DNA of 64,000 bases from Channallabes apus (Eukaryota > Chordata > Actinopteri > Siluriformes > Clariidae): assembly GCA_030522415.1 (NCBI GenBank), contig CM060112.1:9810001-9874000 (forward strand). The letters are read 5' to 3'. The notes beneath the pieces were generated by a model. That model made no database searches. It saw only the letters and a list, made by a program, of their open reading frames with translations, and had not been told where the DNA came from. The position numbers and the translations under genes are program-made. Each line of letters starts with the position of its first letter. The stretch's first letter is position 1. Of the stretch, positions 11,618 to 21,476 are shown piece after piece.

Positions 11618-12166
11618 CAGTGGTGTGAAAAACTATTTGCCCCCCTCCTGATTTCTTATTCTTTTGCATGTTTGTCACACACAATGTTTCTGATCATCAA
11701 ACACGTTTAACCATTAGTCAAAGATAACACAAGTAAACACAAAATGCAGTTTTTAAATGAGGGGTTCTATTATTTAGGGAGAAAAAAAAATCCAAACCTA
11801 CATGGCCCTGTGTGAAAAAGTAATTGCCCCCTGAACCTAATAACTGGTTGGGCCACCCTTAGCAGCAATAACTGCAATCAAGCGTTTGCGATAACTTGCA
11901 ACGAGTCTTTTACAGCGCTCTGGAGGAATTTTGGCCCACTCATCTTTGCAGAATTGTTGTAATGTAGTAATGTAGGGCCATGTAGATTTGGAGTTTTTTT
12001 TTCTCCCTTAATAATGTAAATCTTCATTTAAAAACTGCATTTTGTGTTCAATTGTGTTATCTTTGACTAACAGTTAACGGTTTTTGATGAGCAGAAACAT
12101 TTAAGTGTGACAAACATGCAAAAGAATAAGAAACAGGAAGGGGGCAAATAGTTTTTCACACCACTG
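11618..12166. mobile_element. Mariner/Tc1-like MITE in the microsatellite
   Basis: Both ends carry the inverted repeat CAGTGGTGTGAAAAACTATT, with an inverted match that continues, with some mismatch, for well over 100 bp on each side. It is flanked by TA at 11616-11617 and 12167-12168, the Tc1/mariner target. At 549 bp it has no transposase. The text near 11840-11950 still resembles the non-coding strand of a Tc1 transposase C-terminal region. Confidence 0.9.
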
Positions 12167-12287
12167 TATATATGTACAAGCATATGCATATACATACATA
12201 TACACACATATATACATACATACACACATACACATACATACACATATACAAACATGTGAAGAGTGGAGCAGCAATGAATAAGAGCAG

Positions 12288-12416
12288 CTAGTCTAAATAA
12301 CAGTTACAGACGTCTTTAAAGTGAGCTGAGATCCGAGAATGAAAAACAGACTTAGGAATGAGATTGTCCAGTTTTAACATGTTTTGCAGGTCATTCCAAT
12401 CTCTAGCAGTAGCGTT
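12288..12416 (-). pseudogene. LINE C ORF, C-terminal end beyond the ERV
   Basis: The minus strand from 12416 downward stays open through RDWNDLQNMLKLDN and ends CNCYLD plus a TAG at 12288-12290. It continues the LINE C reading frame that stops at 20091, because the ERV entered within the last 43 codons. The duplicated CGTT (12413-12416, 20091-20094) confirms the join. Confidence 0.85.
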
Positions 12417-12850
12417 TGTAATGGAAAAATCATATTTTAATTATATGTATTAATTCTATTTGATTCTTGTAGTAAGTGTGTAACGTAGGCCTTAGAAGTT
12501 TGAACTTAGTTGTCGATGCTTAGAGACACAAGGCCGAGAACAGAATAGAAACAACCTGATTGTAGTTGTCCCTGAATAAATGATAAGGTATGGACATCTA
12601 GTCTGGGGCAGATAAAGAGTCATGAGTTTGAATGCAGGAACTTCACGTACGGGGCGTTGATTATGTTAACAGAGATGTTTGTGTATAAAATAGGTCAGCT
12701 AGAGAAAGAGATCACCTTTCTCTATGCTGCAACTGTTTGCTGTATGAGACTGGTCCTTCTGCAGAAGTTTAAAATAAAACCTTTGTTACTTTGCTCTTAC
12801 CCAGTGTATGGATTACTTGTCTTTATATTGGTTTCAGAATTTCCACCACA
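12417..12850 (+). repeat. ERV 5' LTR
   Basis: The LTR starts TGTAATGG and ends CCACCACA. A TATAAAA box lies at 12684-12690 and an AATAAA signal at 12773-12778. This gives a U3 of about 290 bp with short R and U5. My line-by-line reading found no difference from the 3' LTR at 19657-20090. Confidence 0.95.
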
Positions 12851-12853
12851 ACT

Positions 12854-12871
12854 TGGCGTTGTCGGCAGTTC
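12854..12871 (+). promoter_or_regulatory. ERV primer-binding site, tRNA-Ser-like
   Basis: After the LTR and a 3-nt spacer comes TGGCGTTGTCGGCAG. This differs at one base from the complement of the 3' end of vertebrate tRNA-Ser(AGA), as I remember it. Such sites bind the tRNA that primes minus-strand DNA synthesis. The tRNA identity is a likely match, not proven. Confidence 0.65.
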
Positions 12872-13035
12872 TCCGTGTTTGAGGAGGGCATTGGAGAATC
12901 CCGGGGAGGCGTAAGCGCTGACGCCTTGAAGGCTTTTCACTTCATCTCAAACGCTTAATTGGCAATCGAGCGTGAGAGGACCGGGGATTCACCATGTCAC
13001 CTCAACACCGGAGTTAAAAGAACTAAAATAGTGTG

Positions 13036-13041
13036 GTAAGG
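13036..13041 (+). promoter_or_regulatory. Candidate ERV splice donor
   Basis: The sequence GTG|GTAAGG in the leader fits the 5' splice-site consensus. It lies where retroviruses place the donor for the env mRNA. Use is inferred only. Confidence 0.4.
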
Positions 13042-13065
13042 AATTTTTTTAAGTTGTAAGTCTTT

Positions 13066-13129
13066 AAGTTGTAATTGTTAAAGTTAAAGTAAGTTGTAAT
13101 TGTTAAAGTTAAAGTAAGTTGTAATTGAG
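13066..13129 (+). repeat. 25-bp tandem repeat in the ERV leader
   Basis: Two full copies and one partial copy of AAGTTGTAATTG followed by TTAAAGTTAAAGT are visible (13066-13090, 13091-13115, 13116-13129). A diverged start lies upstream at 13051. Confidence 0.85.
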
Positions 13130-13360
13130 TATTAAGTGCGCTTTCTCACAGTGGCTGGGATAGATTTAAACTTGGATCTATCACACGAGTCTGGGATTCG
13201 TGAAAAGTACCCAAAAAAGTGCAAAGGCGCACAAAAGAGAGAGAGATAGGGTACTGGTTTCGCCTCGTTTCCGAAAAACTTGGCCCCGCAGCAGACGTGC
13301 TCGGTGTGAGGACCTCCGGAGGTAAAAGCAAGTCAGAGTGCAGGGTTGCAAGGTGCACAC

Positions 13361-13505
13361 GTAAAAGTCAATAGGACTTTACGGGAAAAACAGTCAAGGG
13401 GACTGTTGAGGTAAATTAAGGTAGAGTGTAAAGTGCACCGGTAAAGTCAAGAGGACTTTATGGCAGAGTGCAAACCGCTGCACCGGTAGCAGTCAGGGAG
13501 ACTGT
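13361..13505 (+). promoter_or_regulatory. ERV leader hairpin array, possible packaging signal
   Basis: Four short hairpins follow one another: 13364-13380, 13389-13407, 13442-13460 and 13490-13504. Each has a 5-7 bp stem whose top is GTC/GAC and a five-base purine-rich loop (AATAG, AAGGG, AAGAG, AGGGA). Three are preceded by a GTGCAC(C)GGTA-like motif. Retroviral packaging and dimer signals in this position are built from short hairpins with conserved loops. A packaging role is inferred. Confidence 0.6.
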
Positions 13506-13554
13506 GAGAGCTCACTGTGAGTTAGTGGCACGTGTAAATTGACAAGTAAAAATC

Positions 13555-15092
13555 ATGGGTAACAGCAAAAAAAAAAAAAAAAAAAAGATTGTTACGCTTG
13601 TGGCGTTCCTTGGTAAAGATAACATCTAAATTATGTTATGAGAAATGTTTGAGAAATGTGGAAATCCAGGGAAAACAAAAGAAAAAAAAAAGAGAAATGT
13701 AGAATTATTAATGACTGAGATTGCTTTTGAGTTGTGGATGTGTGAATCATGTGTAGATAGATAATTACAATAACAAAAAGAATAACAAAGTAAACATTAA
13801 TTGGGTAGGATTGAATATGTGGAAGGCAGAAGCAGAAACAGAAGAGAAAAACGCATACAACCTAAAATGCAAGCACAAAACATTGATTCTTTTCAGTGTG
13901 TTAAGTCTATTTCAGATCCCGACCTGGACGGCTGCCCCCCGCGACCCCCAGCTCTTAGACAGATAGCCCCTTCAGCAGATCCAGTAAGACAACATGGACA
14001 AGAGACTTCTCGGCAGGCCCCAGGCCCCAGCACAGCAAGCACAGCCAGCACAGCAAGCACGGCTCTGTCTCCAATTTCGTCACATACTCGAACCAAGGTT
14101 CAGCTGAATAGAGAAAAGGCTGATCGACAACCACCACCTGATGACAGCGAGGACGAGAGAGAGGAACTCTTAGGAGCTACAGGAAGTGTTCATCACGAAA
14201 TCACTGCTCCAATGATGGAAGTAGCAGGGGCGGATGGCACAGCGATGCCTGTTCACCGACCATGGACAATAAAGGACATCGAAAATGCACATGGACAACT
14301 CCCAGACCCGAGAGAGGGGGGAGGACAAAAATTCGGTGATGAAATGAGCAGATTTTGCTCAGAGTTTCGCCCGACATCTTATGAAATGCGACGACTTTTG
14401 GGGAGAAAACTAGGTGCGAACTTTGCAAAGATTAAGTATTCCTGGCCAACGGACAATGTTTTCGCACGGCGAGCTCAGGCTGATCATGAAGAAAACCAAG
14501 CATTTAACGGTTTTGTGGTGTGCCTTACAGCAGCGTGTAAAGAAGCGTTCCCAGCAAAAATGGATATGACTAAAATATCAATGTGCAAACAACAACCAGG
14601 AGAGAGCGTGTCACACTATCTCACCCGTCTCACTGAGGTACATGATGCGAACAGCGGGTTGGAGAGGCAGACATGTCTGTGGCAGCAATTTCACCGTATG
14701 AAGCACATTTGAGGAACAGTTTCATAAATGGATTACAGGAGGACATCGCTCAGAAGGTGAAAAACACATGCGTTGGATGGGACACTGGAAAACTTAGTCT
14801 CATTGAACAACATGCAATACACGCGGAAAAGCTGGTATCACAAGAACAAGATAAGCGCAACAAGAAGAGAGAAGACCAGAGTCACAATGCACAGCTGGCA
14901 GTGTTGCAGATGGTAAGACAAACTGCGGATGTACAGTACAGGAGACGTGGAAGAGGACGAGGAGGACATGGACGTGGGAGAACAAATGGCTGTTATGCAT
15001 GCGGAAGTGAAGACCATTGGATTAGAGACTGTCCGAGAAGGAGCAGAGGAGAGGAATGGATTAGGAGAGGTGAGGATCAGGGTGGAAATTGA
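13555..15092 (+). pseudogene. ERV gag remnant
   Basis: Gag would form the virus core. The likely start at 13555 reads MGNS plus lysines, a myristoylation-type N-terminus, but a run of 20 A follows and a stop comes at 13627. The frame is open again from 13801 to 14712, with a proline-rich segment, a PWTIKDIENA capsid-like start near 14260 and a GESVSHYLTRL segment near 14600 that resembles the major homology region. A frameshift near 14690 moves the coding to another frame (14673-15092). That frame ends with an RGRGRGGHGRGR basic run and one CCHC zinc knuckle (CYACGSEDHWIRDC, about 14992-15033). The capsid style is gamma/epsilon-like. Confidence 0.85.
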
Positions 15093-15239
15093 CAGAAAAA
15101 GGCCGGGGGAGTGGGGAGCAGACCCGAAGGAGAGGGTGAGTCAAAACATTTTTTTCCTACTAACACTTCTCGCTCTGATCGCAATGAAGAAAAGCTTGCT
15201 ATCTTTTTCAATGATTCAATTCACGTTTGTATCTTAGAA

Positions 15240-15600
15240 ACATCCACACATGCTACGTATGATCTTGAAGTATACAGTATCAGTAAAATGCCAACAATGG
15301 AATTGCAGCTCCATGACAAACAAAATTCATTTTGCTACATTCCATGCAGGTCATTCAGTCATTAAAGTGTGTGAATTTGACAGTTTAGTGAAACAGAGTG
15401 GCAGATTCCTGAACTCTGTGGGCACTTCAGGACATGCAGCTGAAAAGAGCCTCATAAAGACAAGCGTGTGGCTTTTTCCAGGTGTACATGATGATAAATT
15501 TAGATTTTTTGCTCTTATTGCTGCCCAGTAAATCTATTGGGGTGAAGATTTCATATGTAAATTAGGTATAAATCTCTTGAGACTAAACCAGTATTGAGCC
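15240..15600 (+). pseudogene. ERV protease remnant and start of pol
   Basis: Frames here resemble a retroviral aspartic protease. At the active-site position the sequence reads FHAGHSVI, so the catalytic D-T-G triplet is gone. A GTSGHAAEKSL segment and a PGVHDDKFRF strand follow in the right order. Just after, near 15535-15580, a frame resembles the protease-to-reverse-transcriptase junction (LGEDFICKLGI), but only with a one-base shift. The protease would process Gag-Pol and is inactive in this copy. Confidence 0.6.
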
Positions 15601-17322
15601 TGAGGATTTCACTCTTGTGAAATGTGATCCGTTGCCCCTGTTGTATGTGTATGAATGGAAGCTCTGCACTTCAACTGTGAGTTCAGTAAATGCTACGGTG
15701 ATAGACAAATATATACCAGTAAACACATTATGATATTAGATATGTGTCACATATCTCATTTTTTTTAAAGATGAGCTCAGATGTGTAGTTAATGTAGAGA
15801 TAAGGAGTGTGAGAAAATGTAGCACAGTAAAGTGTCACAGTAATGTCGCTTAATCACAGTAGGGACACCCCTAATGTGTTATTGGATAAAAGTAATAAGG
15901 ATGAGGGGAAAAAAAAAAAAAATTAATAAATAAATAAATATTGGGCGTTTGAGTGACATGTGGTATGAATGAGAGTGATTGAGAATGAACCTCTTATCTG
16001 ACATTACATTACAGCCACAGAGAAACAAATGCTGATGCAATGCTGAAAAATCATGTGTTAAAGTATAAAAGAACTGTATATATTACAGTACCTACAGTCA
16101 CAAGACCTGGCCAGGCAGAAAAAAATTAAGTTATCAGCATGCAGAACTTTTTCTTTTCTTTTTTAAAAAAAAAAGAATTTATGTTTATAATTACTCACTA
16201 AAATGTATGGGCTAATGGGAAGCACGATGTAGGTTTAATTAAGGGAAGTGAACTGGCGGTGATCACCCCAAAGTAAAATTTAGGCCCTACAAACTTCATA
16301 CTGTATCTACCCGAGTCTTTAACTGAAATAATTCCAGTGTTTAATTCTTTATTTTAAAGCTGTTGTCATGGTAAACATCAGCAACTTCTTATTGTCCAGC
16401 AGAACAAGGTCATAAAGCAAACCATATAAAATCTACAATTCGCACATACAAGTCATATCTTAGGTCAAATTGTTTTGGGACAAGATAAAACTTTGGATCC
16501 AAGTACAGTAGTAGTCCAAAATATTCTAAAACAAATAAGAAAATTGACGCTAAAGTAGAAATGTAAAAAGTAGAAGTGTTTTATTGCAGAAAAGTTAATT
16601 TGATCTATACAATCCTCGAGGCCCCAGTGAGCTATACACTCATGGGAAGGGTCTACTGGCCCACAGTGCACTTAGTTGAACTCCGGAAGCAAGAACAATC
16701 TTTAATTGAATCAAATTTGGCAGTATAAACTACTTTAATACTGGACATTTCAAATTATAAAAGGCCTTTTACAAAAACTGTTGATGAAAAGAATTGTTGC
16801 ATGATTTCAGACTGGCTGCAGAAAAAAAAAACAGAGAGAAAGAGAGAAAAACAATGAGATCTTTATCTCACTTCTCAGCCAAATCAGATCCTGTAGCAGC
16901 AGCATCACCCATGTGTTTATGTCCAGTACCAGAAGCTGAGAAGGCAGGTATAGAATAAAGATGTATAGTGGGCTACAGTAATTTGACATTTCTAGTTCAT
17001 GAAGTTTCAGTATCTTTTATACAGAGAAGAATCACACTTATTTGCAACAGAGTGGTTAAAGTACAATACTAAATTATAAATATCAATGTGGAAAGATGTA
17101 TAGTTCTAACCCTCTAACTCCTTTCTTTCACTGTTAAACAACTTTGTTCCACTAGGATTGATCCACAGTAAGCGCCGCTACAGAATCCGGATATAAAATG
17201 AACGTGGATGGAACAATATTTTGTGATAGAGAAATAGGTGCTAACAGGAGTTTGTCATAGTTATAGCACATGAAATTTAAATAGTGTAAATGTAATGCTC
17301 AAACTAACAAATTTTATTCTAT
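15601..17322 (+). other. ERV internal stretch without recognisable reverse transcriptase
   Basis: Reverse transcriptase should lie here, about 2 kb. No motif A, B or YXDD-type box is visible in any frame, and no open frame exceeds about 70 codons. Either the gene was deleted and replaced by unrelated AT-rich sequence, or it has decayed beyond recognition. Poly-A and poly-T tracts occur at 15909-15924 and 16150-16175. Confidence 0.5.
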
Positions 17323-17620
17323 TTCAGAAAAGCAGATGCAGCAGCGAAGGCCGTGGCCAAACTTCCCCTTTCCTATAACCATAACATGTGTGTGTCTAAT
17401 GCTCTCACCCCCACAGCTAACCTTGAAGAGCTTCAGAGCTACAGTCACTCCAGGAGAGGAAACAGTCTGGAGAAGAGCGGGATGTGTTTTGACAGAAGGG
17501 GTTTGGTACGACCCCAATCACAAGCCATGTCTACCTATAAAGCTATTTCTTTCTATGCTAAGTTGACACACGAGTAAGGACCATGTGTCAAAAGGGGGAA
17601 TAAGTGATAGTATGTGCATT
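17323..17620 (+). pseudogene. ERV RNase H end / integrase N-terminus remnant
   Basis: One frame reads KADAAAKAVAK near 17330, like the end of a retroviral RNase H. Another covers W-R-R-A-G-C then G-V-W-Y-D-P near 17450-17520, and HE..DHVSKGG near 17570-17600, like the start of an integrase with its HH part of the HHCC zinc site. The two frames alternate and a stop follows HE. The catalytic core of integrase (D,D-35-E) is missing. The sequence TTCTATTTCAG just upstream (ending 17327) looks like a splice acceptor. Confidence 0.55.
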
Positions 17621-18178
17621 TGTGTTACTAATAACATACTGTACTGTAGATAAAGGAATTAAGATGAAGCCAGAGCACACGAAAAGTAAAAGGACATTGT
17701 GAAGATGAAATGTTATGTTATTGTGCAAAACTCTTTGAGGATTTATTTTTAATACAGGCCCACTGACAGTGCTCCTAACACCACAAACAGAAGTCAAAGT
17801 AGTGGAAACAGAGATGAGGGTACACGCCAGCAACCACAAACATGTTCCAGAAATCAACACCGAGGTCACCAAGGGTGAACAGTGACGTGCTAGTAACCTC
17901 TCCTGTAAACCCCAACAGACCCTCACCTGCACGCAAAGTGCATGGGTCAGAAGAACCAACTAGAGTGACAGAAACAACGCAGAACCACAACTCTACACTC
18001 AAATTCATCACAACAATAAGTACACTACATTTGAGGACAACACATGAAGAAAGTGTAAGGTGTCAAAGTAGCAGTAACACGGAGTAACATTGGTGACATA
18101 TAAAAGTAATTAGAGTTAAAAGTAAGTGTTGTAACTACTGACAGGATAGAAGACTGTTTTAGAGGACGGAGAATATTA

Positions 18179-19402
18179 GTGACTGATATTATTCACACTA
18201 CAGACATTGAATTAGCTGGACTGGACCCTTGGTTACAAATGAGAAAACACCCCAAAGCAATTTGGGTAACTTTAGGAATAATAATAGTTATGGTTACCCT
18301 GATGTGCCTACTTATTGAGAATTCGGAGAGAAACGGCGATGGTAAAGTCTATTTAACAAACTCAAGCTACATGCATTTAATTAGAATAAAGAGAAGAGAC
18401 AGCATGATAAAAAGGCATAACACTAATCTCAATAGATGTGCAGGGAAATTGGGAATGTGCCCTATCATTAGACATTGCTGATAATATAACAGACATACAC
18501 AACCTCTTGTGTTGTGTATGCCATGTCATGTCCTCGGGCTGGGTAGCACTGCCCCTAAATAATGTCACAGCAGCAGAAGCAAATGCAGACAACACGTCTT
18601 GTATTATACCGATAACCACCATGGCCATCTTACAGATATCTGAATACTACAAACAAACAGGGAGGCCAAACCCAGCAGTCCCTGAGTGTAATTATTCCAA
18701 TAACCTATGTTTTGATGCCCCAGGGAGCTATTGCTCCCCATTGCCTGTTAAGGTATTTCAATTGGACAGGCTCATGTTATCCTGCATATGTAACTCCTAG
18801 TGTGTCAGTACACACAGAAAATCCGTGGGGGCCACGGATGTCAGAGAATAGAAGAAAAAGAGATGTCCCTATTAAATTTCATGGTTACACTTTAGGAGAC
18901 CCGTGGACTAGCCCAGGAGCAAATGTAGGCTGGTCACTCTTCCTCGGCGGAGGAACAGCTGTAGCCCTAAACAAGGTAAATGGTTTAGCATACATGTTAC
19001 TAATACTAAAAAATGACACCGTAAAGGCCTTTCACGCCTTTCAATGACGATCATCAGAATATCAGCAACATCATAAACCACATGAAGAAGGCTTTGCAAC
19101 CACCTCCCCAAGTAGAGTCTTGGATCTCGTGGTTAACGCAATTATGGGGAGGCTGGGGTTATTGGCTGGTTTATAGTGTTCTACCAATTGGGATTATAAT
19201 CTTGTTAGGTCTCTATATAACACCCTGTATTTGCAGATGTATACAGGGACTAGTTCTGAACACAGTAAATTATCAAATGTTAAGACAGACTGACAACATA
19301 AAACGGAAAACGGACTGGGACGACCCGACTTCTGACAGAGTTCAAAATTCCGGTGACTATCATTTTGAATGTTTAGATCATGATATGGAAGACATAATGT
19401 AA
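18179..19402 (+). pseudogene. ERV env remnant
   Basis: Env would mediate attachment and fusion. Three overlapping frames carry it. The first (18179-18481) has a short N-terminal part and a strong hydrophobic helix (WVTLGIIIVMVTLMC). The second (18438-18800) is cysteine-rich, with possible N-glycosylation sites (NIT, NVT, NTS). The third (18712-19047) contains RRKR at 18850-18861, a furin-type site that would separate surface and transmembrane subunits. A last frame (19082-19402) has the membrane anchor (LVYSVLPIGIIILLGLY, near 19170-19220) and a cytoplasmic tail. The ectodomain after the cleavage site is far too short, so a deletion removed most of it. Frame breaks occur near 18440, 18750 and 19047. 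Confidence 0.75.
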
Positions 19403-19642
19403 ATCTTTAGAGAAATATAAAGCATGTATATTTAAGTAGGTTGCAAATTTTTTAATGCTTTTGTGTCGGGGGTCTGTCCCCATAAAAACAGCTGTAGTGT
19501 CCTCTGTGTGCATTAGAGTGCTAGTGGTGATGTTTAAAAACCCAGGTTGGAGAGACAATACCTGATGAAATTTACCTAATGCATAGCTTATTAGTATTGT
19601 TTTGAATTGTAGGATTAAAATATTTAGGTTGTCATAGAATGA

Positions 19643-19656
19643 CAAAAGGGGGAAAT
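19643..19656 (+). promoter_or_regulatory. ERV polypurine tract
   Basis: CAAAAGGGGGAAAT lies directly before the 3' LTR, as expected for the primer of plus-strand DNA synthesis. Confidence 0.85.
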
Positions 19657-20090
19657 TGTAATGGAAAAATCATATTTTAATTATATGTATTAATTCTATT
19701 TGATTCTTGTAGTAAGTGTGTAACGTAGGCCTTAGAAGTTTGAACTTAGTTGTCGATGCTTAGAGACACAAGGCCGAGAACAGAATAGAAACAACCTGAT
19801 TGTAGTTGTCCCTGAATAAATGATAAGGTATGGACATCTAGTCTGGGGCAGATAAAGAGTCATGAGTTTGAATGCAGGAACTTCACGTACGGGGCGTTGA
19901 TTATGTTAACAGAGATGTTTGTGTATAAAATAGGTCAGCTAGAGAAAGAGATCACCTTTCTCTATGCTGCAACTGTTTGCTGTATGAGACTGGTCCTTCT
20001 GCAGAAGTTTAAAATAAAACCTTTGTTACTTTGCTCTTACCCAGTGTATGGATTACTTGTCTTTATATTGGTTTCAGAATTTCCACCACA
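19657..20090 (+). repeat. ERV 3' LTR
   Basis: This 434-bp LTR reads identical to the 5' LTR, with TATAAAA at 19924-19930 and AATAAA at 20013-20018. It is followed by the duplicated CGTT and then by the LINE C reverse transcriptase. Confidence 0.95.
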
Positions 20091-21476
20091 CGTTCTGAAA
20101 AGACGACAGGCCAAATGCAGAAGAAGCCTTAGGAACTGTCAGCTGAATCAGGATAGCAGAACGAGTGTTATACCCAGAAGAAAAAGAGTGTAACAGTTCT
20201 TGTAAGTAAGGAGGGTACAAACCGAGGAGAGTTTTGTAAATGACCATATACCAATGGATTTTGCGGCGGGTATACAATGAAGACCAGTTGAGAGAAGAAT
20301 ACAGGGTACAGTGATGAGTTTTGAAAGGAGCATTTGATATAAACCGGATGGCAGAGTGGTAGAGAACATCAAGCTTTCGAAGCAGGCCTTTGGATGCTGA
20401 TCTATAAATAACGTCACCATAAGCAAACATGGGGAGAATGGTCATTTGCAGCAGAGTTTTCGTAGCAGGTAATGTAAATGCAGAACGCATTCTATAAAGG
20501 AACCCAAGTTTTGATTTGATCTTGGACTTCAAATTATCAATGTGTTTTGAAAAAGACAGGGTGTTATCTAGCCAAATACCCAGATATTTGTATTCAGTAG
20601 TCTGTTCCAATGGTGTCCCATCAAGGGAGCAGATACTTGGAAAGCTAGATGAAACGTGACCTTTTTTTCCAAACCACGTGACTTTAGTTTTGGAAGTATT
20701 TAGCTGAAGATGCAAATTGGAAAAGGTCTGTTGCAATCTATTAAAACTGAGTTGAAGTTTCTGCAAAACTGCAGCAGGAGAAGGACCTGTAGAGTAAAGA
20801 ATTGTATCATCGGCATAAAGATCGATAAATGAGTCTATAACAGAATTAGCTACATTATTAATATAAATAGAAAAAAGTGTAGGTCCAAGTATTGATCCCT
20901 GTGGGATGCCATTGGTGACTGGGAGAGGCTGGGAAAGAAGTTGTTCAGATTTCACAGACTGCACTCTATCACTGAGATAATTAGAAAACCAAGACAAGGA
21001 TTGGTCAGAGAAGCCAGTATCATAAAGCCTATCAATAAGACGTTTATGATTGACAGAATCAAAGGCCTTGGCCAAGTCAATAAAATTAGCAGCACAGTAT
21101 AATTTAGAGTCCAATGCAGAATATATATAATTTAAGACTTTAAGAGTTGCTGTTAAACACCCAAACCCAGTTCTAAATCCTGACTGAGCAGGTGATAAGA
21201 TGTTGTGAGCTTCCAAGTATTCAGTGATTTGACCATTTACAAGTTTTTCCAAAACCTTAGAGATACATTGCAAAACAGATATAGGCCTGTAACAATTGGG
21301 ATCTGACCAATCGCCACCCTTAAAAAGAGGAAACACTAACGCTGACTTCCAAGCGCAAGGGATTTGCCCTGTGTATAAAGATAAATTGAATATATCTGTG
21401 ATGGGGACGGCAATAATAGAGGCATCAATTTTAAAAAATACAGGATCCACCTCATCAGACCCAGCAGATTTATTGG
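20091..21476 (-). pseudogene. LINE C reverse transcriptase, main part
   Basis: This is a long continuous frame on the minus strand, with reverse transcriptase motifs in order: [10 protein letters not shown] (21470), [14 protein letters not shown] (21310), SGFRTGFGCLTA (21180), motif A FIDLAKAFDSVNH (21085), motif B GIPQGSILGPTLFS (20920) and motif C LYADDTILY (20830). A thumb-like region with YLGIWLDNTLSFSKHI near 20590 follows. The catalytic YADD is intact and this part has no stop. The N-terminal part was lost by 5' truncation. The C-terminus is cut by the ERV at 20090; about 43 more codons continue at 12416-12288, beyond the ERV. Confidence 0.9.

Larger units (their letters stand above)
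12417..20090 (+). mobile_element. Class I endogenous retrovirus, defective, with two LTRs
   Basis: Two 434-bp LTRs that read as identical flank 6.8 kb of internal sequence. A 4-bp duplication CGTT flanks the element. The order is leader with hairpins, gag remnant, protease remnant, a long stretch without recognisable reverse transcriptase, RNase H/integrase remnant, env remnant, polypurine tract. The gag capsid style, one zinc knuckle and env arrangement suggest an ERV1 (gamma/epsilon-like) element. No gene is intact. It inserted into LINE C. Confidence 0.93.
11243..21476 (-). mobile_element. LINE C: 5'-truncated LINE inserted in LINE B
   Basis: This minus-strand LINE ends at 11243 with a 3' region containing TTTATTTAACCAGGCAAG, a widespread fish repeat end. 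It is truncated at 21476 inside its reverse transcriptase. A short TCAG duplication (11239-11242, 21477-21480) fits target-primed insertion. Its 3' UTR holds a TA/TACA microsatellite, a mariner-like MITE (11618-12166) and, within the last codons of the ORF, the ERV (12417-20090). It belongs to the Jockey superfamily (CR1/Rex1-like). The clade is uncertain. Confidence 0.85.

Noticed and set aside
11296..11684. Minus-strand frames rich in Tyr, Ile and Cys
   Set aside because: They are translations of the TA/TACA microsatellite.
13893..14428. Minus-strand frames opposite gag
   Set aside because: They are antisense shadows of the gag remnant.
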